Shown piece after piece: positions 41,571 through 49,825 of a DNA stretch of 64,000 nucleotides. This DNA comes from JACVRM01 sp963839815 (GTDB lineage Bacteria; Actinomycetota; Thermoleophilia; Gaiellales; Gaiellaceae), in the NCBI GenBank assembly GCA_963839815.1, contig CAWIWF010000006.1, positions 1,178,001 through 1,242,000 on the forward strand, read 5' to 3'. A program made the translations under genes and the position numbers. The notes beneath the pieces were generated by a model. That model was given only the letters and a program-made list of their open reading frames with translations. It did not search any database and was not told where the DNA came from. Each line of letters opens with the position of its first letter. The first letter of the stretch is position 1.

Positions 41571-41900
41571 GTGGGCGCCGACTGTCTCTTCTGCCGGCTC
41601 GTCCGCGAGGGCGATCACGTCCGCCGCGCCGACGGGTTCGTCGCCATTCGCGACATCGCGCCGAAGGCCGACGTCCACCTGCTCGTGCTCCCCGAGCGTC
41701 ACGTGGAGACCTTCCGCGACGTCGGCGAGTTCGGGCCGCAGGAGGCGAAGGCGATGCTCGAGTTCGTCGCCGAAACGGCTCGGGAGGCGGGGTTGGAGGA
41801 CTACCGGGTGGTCGTCAACGTCGGCCCGGGCGGTGGCCAGACCGTGTTCCACCTGCACTGGCACGTCCTAGGCGGGAAGATGGAGGGGATGACGGCATGA
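41571..41900 (+). CDS. HIT-domain (histidine triad) nucleotide-binding protein
   Basis: A 109-aa HINT-type hydrolase of nucleoside phosphoramidates or related adenylyl conjugates. CLFCRLVREGD at the N-terminus is the HINT zinc-like start, HLLVLPERHVETF the middle block, and QTVFHLHWHVLGG contains the HxHxH triad with the catalytic middle histidine. GTG start; the stop overlaps the yqeY start as ATGA. Full length for the family. Confidence 0.93.
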   Translation: MGADCLFCRLVREGDHVRRADGFVAIRDIAPKADVHLLVLPERHVETFRDVGEFGPQEAKAMLEFVAETAREAGLEDYRVVVNVGPGGGQTVFHLHWHVLGGKMEGMTA

Positions 41901-42340
41901 CACTCATCGGGCGCATCGAGGACGAGCTCACCGACGCGATGCGCGCGCGGGACACCGAGCGACGGGACGCGCTGCGCCTGATCCTCAACAGCCTGCGCTC
42001 GGCGGAGAAGGATCTCCAGCGTCCCCTGACCGAGGGCGAGGAGCTGCAGGTGCTGCAGCGTGAGCGCAAGAAGCGCATCGAGGCAGCCGAGACGTTCCGC
42101 GCCGCCGGGAGGGAGGACGCCGCCGACGCCGAGGAGGAGGAGCTGGCCGTGCTCGGGGAGTTCATGCCCGAGCCGCTCTCGGACGAGGACATCGAGGCGA
42201 TCATCGACGACGCGATCGCGGAGAACGGCGCTACGAGCATGCGCGACCTCGGCCGAGTGATGGCGGACGTGATGCCGCAGATCGCCGGCCGGGCCGACGG
42301 CGGCGCCGTCAGCCAGCTCGTCCGCGAGAAGCTCGCCTAG
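41897..42340 (+). CDS. yqeY: GatB/YqeY domain protein
   Basis: A 147-aa protein consisting of the YqeY domain found at the end of the GatB amidotransferase subunit. RIEDELTDAMRARDTERRDALRLILNSLR (helical start, read in parts), ELAVLGEFMPEPLSDEDIEAII and DLGRVMADVMPQIAGRADGG are conserved blocks. The domain binds tRNA in GatB, and the free-standing protein is thought to influence tRNA or aminoacylation. It is translationally coupled to the HIT gene. Confidence 0.92.
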   Translation: MTLIGRIEDELTDAMRARDTERRDALRLILNSLRSAEKDLQRPLTEGEELQVLQRERKKRIEAAETFRAAGREDAADAEEEELAVLGEFMPEPLSDEDIEAIIDDAIAENGATSMRDLGRVMADVMPQIAGRADGGAVSQLVREKLA

Positions 42341-42355
42341 CCGCGCCGCTCCCGT

Positions 42356-42500
42356 CGCAGGTCTGCGCTTCCACGGTGCTGCGCGGACATGTCCGGAGCG
42401 GACAGGTGGGCGCAGGTGCCCGTGTCCTCCTCCCCGAGGCGAGCGTATCGGTGGCGTGCGCGCGGGTGTGTGACCGCTCTGCGCCGAGTGTGTGACGGCG
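42356..42500 (+). repeat. ~145-bp dispersed intergenic repeat, copy A
   Basis: In order: GGAC/GTCC-rich start including the palindrome GGACATGTCC (42386-42395), AGGTGCCCGTGTCCTCCTCC, CGAGCGTATCG (42440-42450), and a TGTG-rich end (42465-42495). The same order and much of the same sequence recur at 49826-49966. It lies just upstream of the phoH promoter. Confidence 0.6.
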
Positions 42501-42511
42501 GCGGCCGTACT

Positions 42512-42517
42512 TAGACT
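42512..42517 (+). promoter_or_regulatory. phoH: -10 element of phoH
   Basis: TAGACT ends 7 nt before GTG 42525, which decides between that start and an earlier in-frame GTG at 42492. Confidence 0.5.
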
Positions 42518-42524
42518 GAGGCCG

Positions 42525-43484
42525 GTGCGGGAAGTGCTGGCTGTCTCGAACGACGTCGCCGCCGAGCTGGCGAGCGTCGGCGACGGTGTGCTCGGGGTGC
42601 TGCGCGAGCGGCTGCGCTGCACGATCCTGCTGCGCGGCAACCAGCTGACGCTCGAGGGCGACGAGGAGGGCATCGCCGAGGCGCGCGGCGTGCTCGACGA
42701 GCTCGTGGAGCTGGTCGAGGGCGGACACGAGCTCGGGCCTGGCACCGTCGACGCGGTGCTCGGCGTGCTGGAGCAGGGGGCCGACGTCCGCGCCGTCTTC
42801 GAGGACGTCGTCTGGCGGCACCGCGGCAAGAAGATCGCGCCGAAGACGGTCACCCAGAAGCACTACGTGGACGCCATCCGGCGCGACACCGTCACCTTCG
42901 GCATCGGGCCTGCCGGCACGGGCAAGACCTACCTGGCCATGGCGCTCGCCGTGGCAGCGCTGTCCGAGCGCGAGGTCGGCCGCATCATCCTCACCCGCCC
43001 CGCGGTCGAGGCAGGCGAGCGGCTCGGATTCCTCCCCGGCGACATGCTCGCGAAGGTCGATCCGTACCTGCGCCCGCTCTTCGACGCGCTCTACGACATG
43101 CTCGACGCCGAGAAGCTCGCCGCCTACATGGAGCGCGGCACGATCGAGGTGGCGCCGCTCGCCTTCATGCGGGGCCGGACCTTGAACGACTCCTTCATCA
43201 TCCTCGACGAGGCCCAGAACACGAGCCCGGAGCAGATGCAGATGTTCCTGACCCGGCTCGGCTTCGGCTCCAGGATCGTCGTCACCGGCGATGTCACCCA
43301 GGTCGACCTGCCGCGCGAGCAGGCGTCCGGGCTGATCCACGTGCAGGACATCCTCGGCTCGGTCGACGGCATCTCCTTCGTCGGCTTCACGCACAAGGAC
43401 GTCGTCAGGCACAAGCTCGTCCAGCGGATCGTCGAGGCGTACAAGCACCACACCGAGGAGACCGGCACGGGCCGGAGCCGTTGA
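42525..43484 (+). CDS. phoH: PhoH-family ATPase
   Basis: A 319-aa protein: a KH-like N-terminal domain (LRCTILLRGNQLTLEGDEEG) then a superfamily-1-like ATPase domain. VTFGIGPAGTGKTYLAMALA is Walker A, NDSFIILDEAQNTSPEQMQM Walker B, and RIVVTGDVTQVDLP a helicase-like motif. It is the partner of YbeY in 16S rRNA maturation and RNA turnover in many bacteria, and ybeY follows immediately (TTGA junction), supporting that role over phosphate starvation. GTG start chosen from the -10 spacing. Confidence 0.93.
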   Translation: MREVLAVSNDVAAELASVGDGVLGVLRERLRCTILLRGNQLTLEGDEEGIAEARGVLDELVELVEGGHELGPGTVDAVLGVLEQGADVRAVFEDVVWRHRGKKIAPKTVTQKHYVDAIRRDTVTFGIGPAGTGKTYLAMALAVAALSEREVGRIILTRPAVEAGERLGFLPGDMLAKVDPYLRPLFDALYDMLDAEKLAAYMERGTIEVAPLAFMRGRTLNDSFIILDEAQNTSPEQMQMFLTRLGFGSRIVVTGDVTQVDLPREQASGLIHVQDILGSVDGISFVGFTHKDVVRHKLVQRIVEAYKHHTEETGTGRSR

Positions 43485-43486
43485 GC

Positions 43487-43883
43487 GTGGCAGCGCTGCT
43501 CGTCGAGGTCGAGAATGGCAGCGGCACCGAGGTCGACGACGGACGCCGCCACCGAGTTGGCTGCACACGTCCTGCGCGCCGAGGGCGTCGACCACGGCGA
43601 GCTCGGCATCCAGTTCGTCGCCGCGGACGCGATGCGCGCACTGAAGGCCGAGCACCTGGGGATCGACGAGGTCACTGACGTGCTGTCGTTCCCGATCGAC
43701 GGCCGCGAGAAGCTCCAGGCGGGGCTGCCGCGGCAGCTCGGAGACGTCGTGCTGTGCCCGGCGGTCGTCGGAGAGGCCTGGCGGCGGCCGCTCGTGCACG
43801 GGCTGCTGCACCTGCTCGGCTACGAGCACGGCGACGAGATGGAGCGGCGTGAGCGCGCCTACGCCGCCGATGCGGGCCCGTGA
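43487..43883 (+). CDS. ybeY: endoribonuclease YbeY (one frameshift)
   Basis: A zinc-dependent endoribonuclease for 16S rRNA 3'-end maturation and quality control. The zinc motif HGLLHLLGYEHGDEM and the block EHLGIDEVTDVLSFPID are intact. The N-terminus VAALLVEVENGSGTEVDD is in one frame and DAATELAAHVLRAEGVDHGEL in the next; one extra G at 43541-43542 explains the slip. Corrected length is ~131 aa, slightly short. GTG 43487 or TTG 43481. The stop overlaps the next start as GTGA, in the common phoH-ybeY-dgkA-cdd-era order. Confidence 0.88.
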
Positions 43884-44602
43884 GCGCCGACCGCCGCGCC
43901 CCCTCGGTGCTGCACAGCGTCAACTTCGCCTTCGAGGGCGTCATCCACGTGCTGCGGACGCAGCGCAACATGCGCATTCACTTCGCCGTCGCGACCGCCG
44001 TGCTGATCGCAGCGCTGGCGACGGGCGTGGAGCGGCTCGAGCTCGTCGCGCTGCTGCTCGCGATCGCCTTCGTGCTGATCGCCGAGATGATCAACACTGC
44101 GGTTGAGGCGGCGATCGACGTGGCCACGACAGCGTTCGACCCGCTCGCGAAGCTCGCCAAGGACATCGCGGCCGGCGCCGTGCTGATCGCGACCGTGAAC
44201 GCGATCGCCGTCGGCTACCTCGTCTTCTCCGAGCGGATCGTCAACCGCTCCTCGCGGCTGATCGACCGGCTGCGCGACGCGCCGGCAGAGCTGACGCTGG
44301 TCGCGCTCGTGCTGATCGTGATCGCCGTGATCGCGACGAAGGCCTATACCGGACGGGGGACGCCGCTTCGGGGCGGCCTGCCCTCGGGCCACGCAGCCGT
44401 CGCGTTCGGCGCCTGGATGGCGATCACGAACATCGTCGGCGACTCGCGCCACTGGTTCCTGATCTCGACGCTGGCGTTCATCATGGCGGTGCTGGTGGCA
44501 CAGACCCGCGTCGAGTCGGGGATCCACTCGCTGCTCGAGGTGACTTACGGCGGCGTGCTCGGCGCTCTGCTGACGCTCGTCCTCTTCCAGGTGTTCGCGT
44601 GA
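43880..44602 (+). CDS. DgkA-PAP2 fusion: undecaprenol/diacylglycerol kinase with lipid-phosphatase domain
   Basis: A 240-aa membrane protein with two lipid-phosphate domains. Residues ~10-115 match the small DgkA family (FAFEGVIHVLRTQRNMRIHF; catalytic AEMINTAVEAAIDVAT). Residues ~135-240 match a PAP2 phosphatase (KAYTGRGTP; GGLPSGHAAVAFG; TRVESGIHSLLEV), although the last catalytic Asp of the SRx5Hx3D motif is Glu here. The kinase half should phosphorylate undecaprenol or diacylglycerol and the other half remove such phosphates, so the fusion could set the carrier-lipid balance (inference). GTG start overlapping ybeY. Confidence 0.88.
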   Translation: MSADRRAPSVLHSVNFAFEGVIHVLRTQRNMRIHFAVATAVLIAALATGVERLELVALLLAIAFVLIAEMINTAVEAAIDVATTAFDPLAKLAKDIAAGAVLIATVNAIAVGYLVFSERIVNRSSRLIDRLRDAPAELTLVALVLIVIAVIATKAYTGRGTPLRGGLPSGHAAVAFGAWMAITNIVGDSRHWFLISTLAFIMAVLVAQTRVESGIHSLLEVTYGGVLGALLTLVLFQVFA

Positions 44603-44967
44603 CCCACGACGAGGAGCTGCTCGCCGCCGCGGACGCCGCCGCCGCGTCCGCCTACGCGCCCTACTCGAACTTCTCCGTCGGGGCCGCCGTGCGGACCCGC
44701 GACGGCCGGGTGCTCACGGGCGTGAACGTCGAGAACGCCGCCTACCCGCTCGGCATCTGCGCCGAGAAGGCGGCAATCGCGCGGGCGGTGGGCGAGGGCT
44801 GCCGGCCCGGCGACCTCGAGGCGATTGCGATCACGGCCTCACCCTGCGGCGGCTGCCGCCAGTGGCTCGCCGAGTTCCGCCTCGCGGCCGTCACCTACCG
44901 GCGCGCAGGCGGCGAGGTGGTCACGCTCACGCCCGACGAGCTCCTCCCCGACACCTTCGAGCTATGA
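44599..44967 (+). CDS. cdd: cytidine deaminase
   Basis: A 122-aa homotetrameric-type deaminase converting cytidine and deoxycytidine to uridines. AYAPYSNFSVGAAV is the N-terminal signature, NAAYPLGICAEKAAI contains the Cys ligand and catalytic Glu, and ASPCGGCRQWL the other two zinc Cys. GTG start overlapping the fusion gene (GTGA); the stop overlaps era (ATGA). With deoC downstream it forms part of nucleoside salvage. Confidence 0.95.
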   Translation: MTHDEELLAAADAAAASAYAPYSNFSVGAAVRTRDGRVLTGVNVENAAYPLGICAEKAAIARAVGEGCRPGDLEAIAITASPCGGCRQWLAEFRLAAVTYRRAGGEVVTLTPDELLPDTFEL

Positions 44968-45824
44968 GGAGCGGGTTCGTCGCCGTCGCGGGCCGACCCA
45001 ACGTGGGCAAGTCGACGCTCGTGAACGCCCTCTGCGGCGGCAAGGTCGCGATCGTCTCGGACAAGCCGCAGACCACCCGCCGCCGGATCTTCGGCGTCGC
45101 GACGGCCGAGGACTGGCAGCTGGTGCTCGCCGACCTGCCCGGCTTCCAGCGACCGCGCGACCCGCTGACCGAGCACATGCAGCGCACCGTCGACCGTGCC
45201 TTCGAGGACGTCGAGGCGGTGCTGCTGGTGCTGAGCGCCCGCGAGCGGATCGGCGCAGGCGACCGCTTCGTCGCCTCGCGCGTCTTCGGGCTCGGCGTGC
45301 CGGTGGTGATCGCCCTCAACAAGGTCGACCGGCTCAAGCCCGGGCACATCGCCTCGCAGATGATGGTCGGGGCGAAGCTCGGCGAGTTCCACGCGCTGCA
45401 TCCGGTCAGCGCCAAGACGGGCGACGGCATCGGCGAGCTGCGGGAGGAGCTCGTCGGGCTGCTCCCCGAGGGGCCGGCGTACTTCCCCGCAGACCAGCGC
45501 ACCGACCTCACGCCGGAGGAGCAGATCGCCGAGCTGGTGCGCGAGCAGGCGCTGCGGCTGACCCGCGACGAGGTGCCGCACGCGGTCACCGTCGAGGTCA
45601 CGGAGATCGAGGAGCGGGCCGTCCGGGCGAACGTGCTCGTCGAGACCGATTCGCAGAAGCAGATCCTGGTCGGCAAGGGCGGCTCGATGATCCGCGAGAT
45701 CGGCACGCGCGCCCGCCCGGAGATCGAGCACCTGCTCGGGCGCACCGTGTTCCTCGAGCTGCAGGTGAAGGTCCGCCCCAAGTGGCGGCGCGACGAGAAC
45801 CTGCTCGAGCGGCTCGGCATCTGA
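44964..45824 (+). CDS. era: GTPase Era
   Basis: A 286-aa ribosome-assembly GTPase binding the 3' end of 16S rRNA. G1 VAGRPNVGKSTLVNAL, G2 region TTRRRIFGV, G3 DLPGFQRPRD and G4 ALNKVDRLKP are present. The C-terminal KH domain has VGKGGSMIREIGTRARPEIE and ends RRDENLLERLGI. It completes the phoH-ybeY-dgkA-cdd-era run, all coupled by start/stop overlaps. Confidence 0.96.
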   Translation: MRSGFVAVAGRPNVGKSTLVNALCGGKVAIVSDKPQTTRRRIFGVATAEDWQLVLADLPGFQRPRDPLTEHMQRTVDRAFEDVEAVLLVLSARERIGAGDRFVASRVFGLGVPVVIALNKVDRLKPGHIASQMMVGAKLGEFHALHPVSAKTGDGIGELREELVGLLPEGPAYFPADQRTDLTPEEQIAELVREQALRLTRDEVPHAVTVEVTEIEERAVRANVLVETDSQKQILVGKGGSMIREIGTRARPEIEHLLGRTVFLELQVKVRPKWRRDENLLERLGI

Positions 45825-45855
45825 GCGGCCGCGCGGGCGGGCACAAGCCTGGGTC

Positions 45856-45861
45856 TAGACT
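45856..45861 (+). promoter_or_regulatory. deoC: -10 element of deoC
   Basis: TAGACT ends 7 nt before the ATG at 45869. Confidence 0.5.
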
Positions 45862-45868
45862 CCTCCGT

Positions 45869-46807
45869 ATGGCCCAGGCGCCGGCACTCCCGGGCGGGTT
45901 CGAGCTTCCGCTCGAGCCTCGGCTGCCGCGTGTCGGCTCCATCGACGCCGTCGCGCTCGAGGAGCGCGCCGCCTCGCTCGCCAAGCGCTCGATCAAGCGC
46001 GAGTCGAAGCTGCAGGCGCTCGATCTCGCCATCCGCACGATGGACCTGACGACGCTCGAGGGTGCCGACACCGTCGGCAAGGTCACGGCGCTGGCGACGA
46101 AGGCGCTGCGCCCCGATCCCGCCGACGCCAGCATCCCCTCGGTTGCCGCCCTCTGCGTCTACCCGAGCCTCGTGCCCGCTGCGGCCGAGCGTCTCCGCGG
46201 CAGCTCGGTCAAGGTCGCCTCCGTCGCGACCGCCTTCCCCTCGGGCCAGGCGCCGCTCGACGTCAAGCTCGCCGACACGCGCTACGCCGTCGAGGCGGGC
46301 GCGGACGAGATCGACATGGTCATCGACCGCGGCGCGTTCCTCTCCGGTCGGTACGCGAAGGTCTACGACGAGGTCGTCCGCGTGAAGGAGGCCTGCGGCG
46401 AGGCGCATCTAAAGGTGATTCTCGAGACCGGCGAGCTCGGCACCTACGACAACGTCCGCCGGGCGGCGCTGCTCGCGATCGCCGGCGGCGCCGACTTCGT
46501 CAAGACGTCGACCGGCAAGGTCTCGCCCGCGGCGACGCTGCCGGTGACGCTCGCGCTGCTCGAGGCGGTGCGCGACGTGCACGACGAGACCGGGCGGCGC
46601 ATCGGCGTGAAGGCCGCCGGCGGCATCCGCGTCGCCAAGCAGGCCGTGCAGTACCTCGTGCTCGTCCACGAGACGCTCGGGCCCGACTGGCTCACGCCCG
46701 ACCTCTTCCGGCTCGGCGCCTCGTCCCTGCTCAACGACGTGCTCGCGCAGATTCGCAAGGAGAAGACCGGCCGCTACCAGAGCCCGACCTACTTCACGGT
46801 CGACTGA
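45869..46807 (+). CDS. deoC: deoxyribose-phosphate aldolase
   Basis: A 312-aa class-I aldolase splitting 2-deoxyribose-5-phosphate into glyceraldehyde-3-phosphate and acetaldehyde. The Schiff-base lysine is in ADFVKTSTGKVSPAATL. VCVYPSLVPAAAERL-type LCVYPSLVPAAAERLRG, GADEIDMVIDRGAFLSG and GVKAAGGIRVAKQAV are the other barrel motifs. It is longer than the ~220-260-aa enterobacterial form, with an N-terminal extension common in actinobacteria. The two aldehyde dehydrogenase genes downstream could oxidise the acetaldehyde. Confidence 0.93.
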   Translation: MAQAPALPGGFELPLEPRLPRVGSIDAVALEERAASLAKRSIKRESKLQALDLAIRTMDLTTLEGADTVGKVTALATKALRPDPADASIPSVAALCVYPSLVPAAAERLRGSSVKVASVATAFPSGQAPLDVKLADTRYAVEAGADEIDMVIDRGAFLSGRYAKVYDEVVRVKEACGEAHLKVILETGELGTYDNVRRAALLAIAGGADFVKTSTGKVSPAATLPVTLALLEAVRDVHDETGRRIGVKAAGGIRVAKQAVQYLVLVHETLGPDWLTPDLFRLGASSLLNDVLAQIRKEKTGRYQSPTYFTVD

Positions 46808-47097
46808 TGGCGAGGGTCTGGACGCACGGGGTGTGGACCGTCAAGCCGGGCAAGGAGGACGAGTTCGTGGCCAGGTGGCGCGAGTTCCTCCCGATCGTCG
46901 ACCGGCTCGGCGGGAGGGGCGCAACGCTGCTTCGAGACCGCGAGCGCCCGAACCAGTTCCGCAGCTTCGGCTCCTGGCCCGACCTCGAGGCCGTCGAGCA
47001 GCTTCGCGCCGAGATCTTCCCGGTGATCGAGGAGATGGACGATTTGCTCGAGTCGTTTGAGGCCTTCACCCTCGATGGGGTGCACGGCGATGAGTGA
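46807..47097 (+). CDS. antibiotic-biosynthesis-monooxygenase (ABM) fold protein
   Basis: A 96-aa dimeric ferredoxin-like fold protein: GVWTVKPGKEDEFVARWREF and ATLLRDRERPNQFRSFGSWPD match small ABM-domain proteins, which range from heme- or quinol-acting monooxygenases to stress proteins with no known activity. No cofactor-binding residues can be assigned. The ATG overlaps the deoC stop (TGATG) and the gene end overlaps the aldehyde dehydrogenase start, so it belongs to the deoC operon. A role in aldehyde handling is inference from context. Confidence 0.75.
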   Translation: MARVWTHGVWTVKPGKEDEFVARWREFLPIVDRLGGRGATLLRDRERPNQFRSFGSWPDLEAVEQLRAEIFPVIEEMDDLLESFEAFTLDGVHGDE

Positions 47098-48592
47098 CCT
47101 CGACCGCCGCCGCGAGGCGCATCCCGTTCCGACCTCGTGGGACTACGCGCCCGCTCCCGAGGCGCGCGACATCGTGCGCATCCAGGAGCGCTACGGCCTC
47201 TTCGTCGGCGGCGAGTTCGTCGAGCCCCGCTCGGGCGACTACTTCGCCACGCTCGACCCGTCGAGCGAGGAGCCGCTCGCGGAAGTCGCGCAGGCAGGCC
47301 CCGAGGACGTCGATGCCGCGGTCACGGCCGCCCGTGACGCCTACGCGAACGGCTGGTCGGAGCTCGCGGCCTCCGAGCGCGCGAAGTACCTCTTCCGCAT
47401 CGCGCGCATCCTCCAGGAGCGCTCGCGCGAGTTCGCGGTGCTCGAGTCGCTGAACGGCGGCAAGCCGATCAAGGAGTCGCGAGACGTCGACCTGCCGTTG
47501 GCGGCGGCGCACTTCTTCTACTACGCGGGCTGGGCGGACAAGCTCGAGTACGCGTTCCCGAACCGCCGCCCGCAGCCGCTCGGGGTGGCCGCGCAGATCA
47601 TCCCCTGGAACTTCCCGCTGCTGATGCTCGCCTGGAAGATCGCGCCGGCGCTCGCGACCGGCAACACGGTCGTGCTCAAGCCCGCCGAGACGACGCCGCT
47701 GACCGCGCTCCTCTTCTGCGACGTCGTCCGCCAGGCAGGGCTGCCGCCGGGGGTCGTCAACATCGTCACCGGCGACGGCCGCACCGGCGCCGCGCTCGTC
47801 AAGCACCCGGATGTCGACAAGGTCGCCTTCACCGGCTCGACCGACGTCGGGAAGGCAATCCAGCGTGAGCTCGCGGGCACGGACACGAAGCTGACGCTCG
47901 AGCTCGGCGGCAAGGCCGCGAACATCGTCTTCGACGACGCCGCGCTCGACCAGGCGGTCGAGGGCATCGTCAACGGCATCTACTTCAACCAGGGCCACGT
48001 CTGCTGCGCCGGCTCCCGACTCTTTGTGCAGGAGTCGGTGTACGAGCCGGTCGTCGAGAAGCTGAAGCGGCGCATGGGCACCCTGCGCGTCGGCGACCCG
48101 CTCGACAAGAACACGGACGTCGGCGCCATCAACTCCCGCCAGCAGCTCGAGAAGATCGAGGAGCTCGTCCGCTCGGGCGAGGAGGAGGGTGCCGAGGTCT
48201 ACCAGCCGCCGTGCCGCCTGCCGGAGCGCGGCTACTGGTTCGCGCCCACAGTCTTCACGAACGTGGCCCAGAGCTACCGCATCGCCCAGGAGGAGATCTT
48301 CGGGCCGGTGCTGTCCGTGCTCACATTCCGCACGCCCGAGGAGGCAGTCGAGAAGGCGAACAACACGCCCTACGGGCTCTCAGCCGGCGTCTGGACGGAG
48401 AAGGGCTCGCGCATCCTCTGGATGGCGCAGCAGCTCCAGGCCGGCGTCGTCTGGGCGAACACCTACAACCGCTTCGACCCGACGTCGCCCTTCGGCGGCT
48501 ACAAGGAGTCCGGGTTCGGGCGCGAGGGCGGCCTCCACGGGCTCGAGCCGTACGTCGAGTTCCCCGAGAAGCCGGCGATCGAGGGCGGATGA
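47090..48592 (+). CDS. aldehyde dehydrogenase, full length
   Basis: A 500-aa NAD(P)-dependent aldehyde dehydrogenase. IIPWNFPLLMLAWKIAPALA is the coenzyme-binding start, KVAFTGSTDVGKAI the Rossmann loop, LTLELGGKAANIV the catalytic-Glu region, and NQGHVCCAGSRLFVQ carries the nucleophilic Cys (in the usual GQxC position). EEIFGPVLSVL and NNTPYGLSAGVWT follow. Downstream of deoC it probably oxidises acetaldehyde to acetate. It sits upstream of a truncated paralogue with which it may form a mixed complex. Confidence 0.93.
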   Translation: MSDLDRRREAHPVPTSWDYAPAPEARDIVRIQERYGLFVGGEFVEPRSGDYFATLDPSSEEPLAEVAQAGPEDVDAAVTAARDAYANGWSELAASERAKYLFRIARILQERSREFAVLESLNGGKPIKESRDVDLPLAAAHFFYYAGWADKLEYAFPNRRPQPLGVAAQIIPWNFPLLMLAWKIAPALATGNTVVLKPAETTPLTALLFCDVVRQAGLPPGVVNIVTGDGRTGAALVKHPDVDKVAFTGSTDVGKAIQRELAGTDTKLTLELGGKAANIVFDDAALDQAVEGIVNGIYFNQGHVCCAGSRLFVQESVYEPVVEKLKRRMGTLRVGDPLDKNTDVGAINSRQQLEKIEELVRSGEEEGAEVYQPPCRLPERGYWFAPTVFTNVAQSYRIAQEEIFGPVLSVLTFRTPEEAVEKANNTPYGLSAGVWTEKGSRILWMAQQLQAGVVWANTYNRFDPTSPFGGYKESGFGREGGLHGLEPYVEFPEKPAIEGG

Positions 48593-49023
48593 GCACCGAG
48601 GCGAACAAGGCGCTCGTTCGCCGGTTCTACGAGGAGGTTTGGGGTCGCGGCCACCGCGCTGTCGCCGACGAGGTGTTCGCCGACGAGTACCTGCGTCACG
48701 ACTTTCGCGGGGGCGAACCGGAGCCGGGTCCGGCCGGGCAGAAGCGAATCGCCGCTGAGTTTCGCGCGGCCTTTCCGGACCTGCGCTGGGAGATCGACTT
48801 CGTGATCGGCGAAGGCGACCTGGTCGCCGGCCGCTGGACCACATCCGGGACACATCGCGGCGCCTGGGCGGGTGTCGCGCCGACGGGGCGGCCGATGCGG
48901 TTCTCGGGCCTGAACGTCTTCCGCCTCGAGGACGGCAAGGTCGTCGAGATCTGGAACCACCAGGACGACCTCGGCCTCATGCAGCAGCTGGGGCCGGGCG
49001 TCTACGCGGGTGCCGCCACGTGA
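48589..49023 (+). CDS. SnoaL-like / ester cyclase-type protein
   Basis: A 144-aa NTF2-fold protein. KALVRRFYEEVWGRGHRAVADEVFADEY at the start (read in parts), FRAAFPDLRWEIDFVIGEGD and TSGTHRGAWAGVAPTGRPM match the SnoaL-like polyketide-cyclase family, ending KVVEIWNHQDDLGLMQQLG. Such proteins bind small hydrophobic ligands; many have no defined reaction. The ATG overlaps the aldehyde dehydrogenase stop and its end overlaps the next start, so all three are co-translated. The function in a deoxyribose operon is unknown. Confidence 0.85.
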   Translation: MSTEANKALVRRFYEEVWGRGHRAVADEVFADEYLRHDFRGGEPEPGPAGQKRIAAEFRAAFPDLRWEIDFVIGEGDLVAGRWTTSGTHRGAWAGVAPTGRPMRFSGLNVFRLEDGKVVEIWNHQDDLGLMQQLGPGVYAGAAT

Positions 49024-49817
49024 GCCGTCTCCCAGTCAGGAAGACGTACAAGCTCTACCTCGGCGGCGCGTTCCCGCGCTCGGAGTCGGGGAGGACATAC
49101 CTGGCCGAGGGGCAGAACGTCGCGCGCGGCTCCCGCAAGGACATTCGCGACGCGGTTCGCGCGGCGCGCGGCGCGCAGCCGAAGTGGGGGGCGATGACCG
49201 CCTACAACCGCGGCCAGGTGCTGTACCGGGTCGCGGAGATGATGGAGGCCCGCGTCGCCGAGCTGGCCGAGCTCTGCTCGGGAGAGGACGAGGTGGCGCG
49301 CTCGATCGACAGGTTCGTCTGGTACGCCGGCTGGGCCGACAAGTTGGCGCAGGTGCTCGGCTCGTCCAACCCGGTGGCGGGGCCGTACTTCAACTTCACG
49401 CTGCCCGAGCCAACGGGGGTCGTCGGCATCGTCGCGCCGGCCGAGCCTGCACTGGAGGGGCTCGTCTCGCGGCTGGCGCCCGCGCTCGTGGGCGGCAACG
49501 CCGTCGTGCTGATCGCCTCCGAGCAGCACCCGCTGGCCGCGATCGAGCTCGCGGAGGCGCTCGCGACCTCGGACGTCCCCGGCGGCGTCGTCAACATCAT
49601 CACGGGCCTGCAGTCCGAGCTGGCCCCGGTGCTCGCCTCGCACATGGACGTGAACGCTCTCGACCTGACCGGCGCCGACGGCGGCGCGGACGAGCTCGAG
49701 CGGCTCGCGGCCGAGAACGTCAAGCGCATCGTGCGCGGCGCCCGCGACGGCCAGAGCCCGTGGGAGGCCGCCGCCTTCCTCGAGCTGAAGACCGTCTGGC
49801 ATCCGCTCGGGCTGTAG
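49020..49817 (+). CDS. aldehyde-dehydrogenase-like protein lacking the catalytic domain
   Basis: 265 aa matching only the N-terminal half of the aldehyde dehydrogenase fold: KLYLGGAFPRSESGRTY, AYNRGQVLYRVAEMMEARV, EPTGVVGIVAPAEPALEGLV and GVVNIITGLQSELAPVLASH. The canonical PWNFP is replaced by APAEP, FTGS by LTGA, and the protein ends before the catalytic Cys. It ends at a normal stop and no frameshift restores the missing half. It probably serves as a structural partner of the full-length enzyme, or is a conserved pseudo-enzyme (inference). Confidence 0.85.
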   Translation: MSRLPVRKTYKLYLGGAFPRSESGRTYLAEGQNVARGSRKDIRDAVRAARGAQPKWGAMTAYNRGQVLYRVAEMMEARVAELAELCSGEDEVARSIDRFVWYAGWADKLAQVLGSSNPVAGPYFNFTLPEPTGVVGIVAPAEPALEGLVSRLAPALVGGNAVVLIASEQHPLAAIELAEALATSDVPGGVVNIITGLQSELAPVLASHMDVNALDLTGADGGADELERLAAENVKRIVRGARDGQSPWEAAAFLELKTVWHPLGL

Positions 49818-49825
49818 CGTCGCGC

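Noticed and set aside
49020..49817. Second aldehyde dehydrogenase as a frameshifted full-length gene
   Set aside because: No catalytic-domain sequence is found downstream in any frame before the repeat and the opposite-strand gene, so it is a genuine half-length product.
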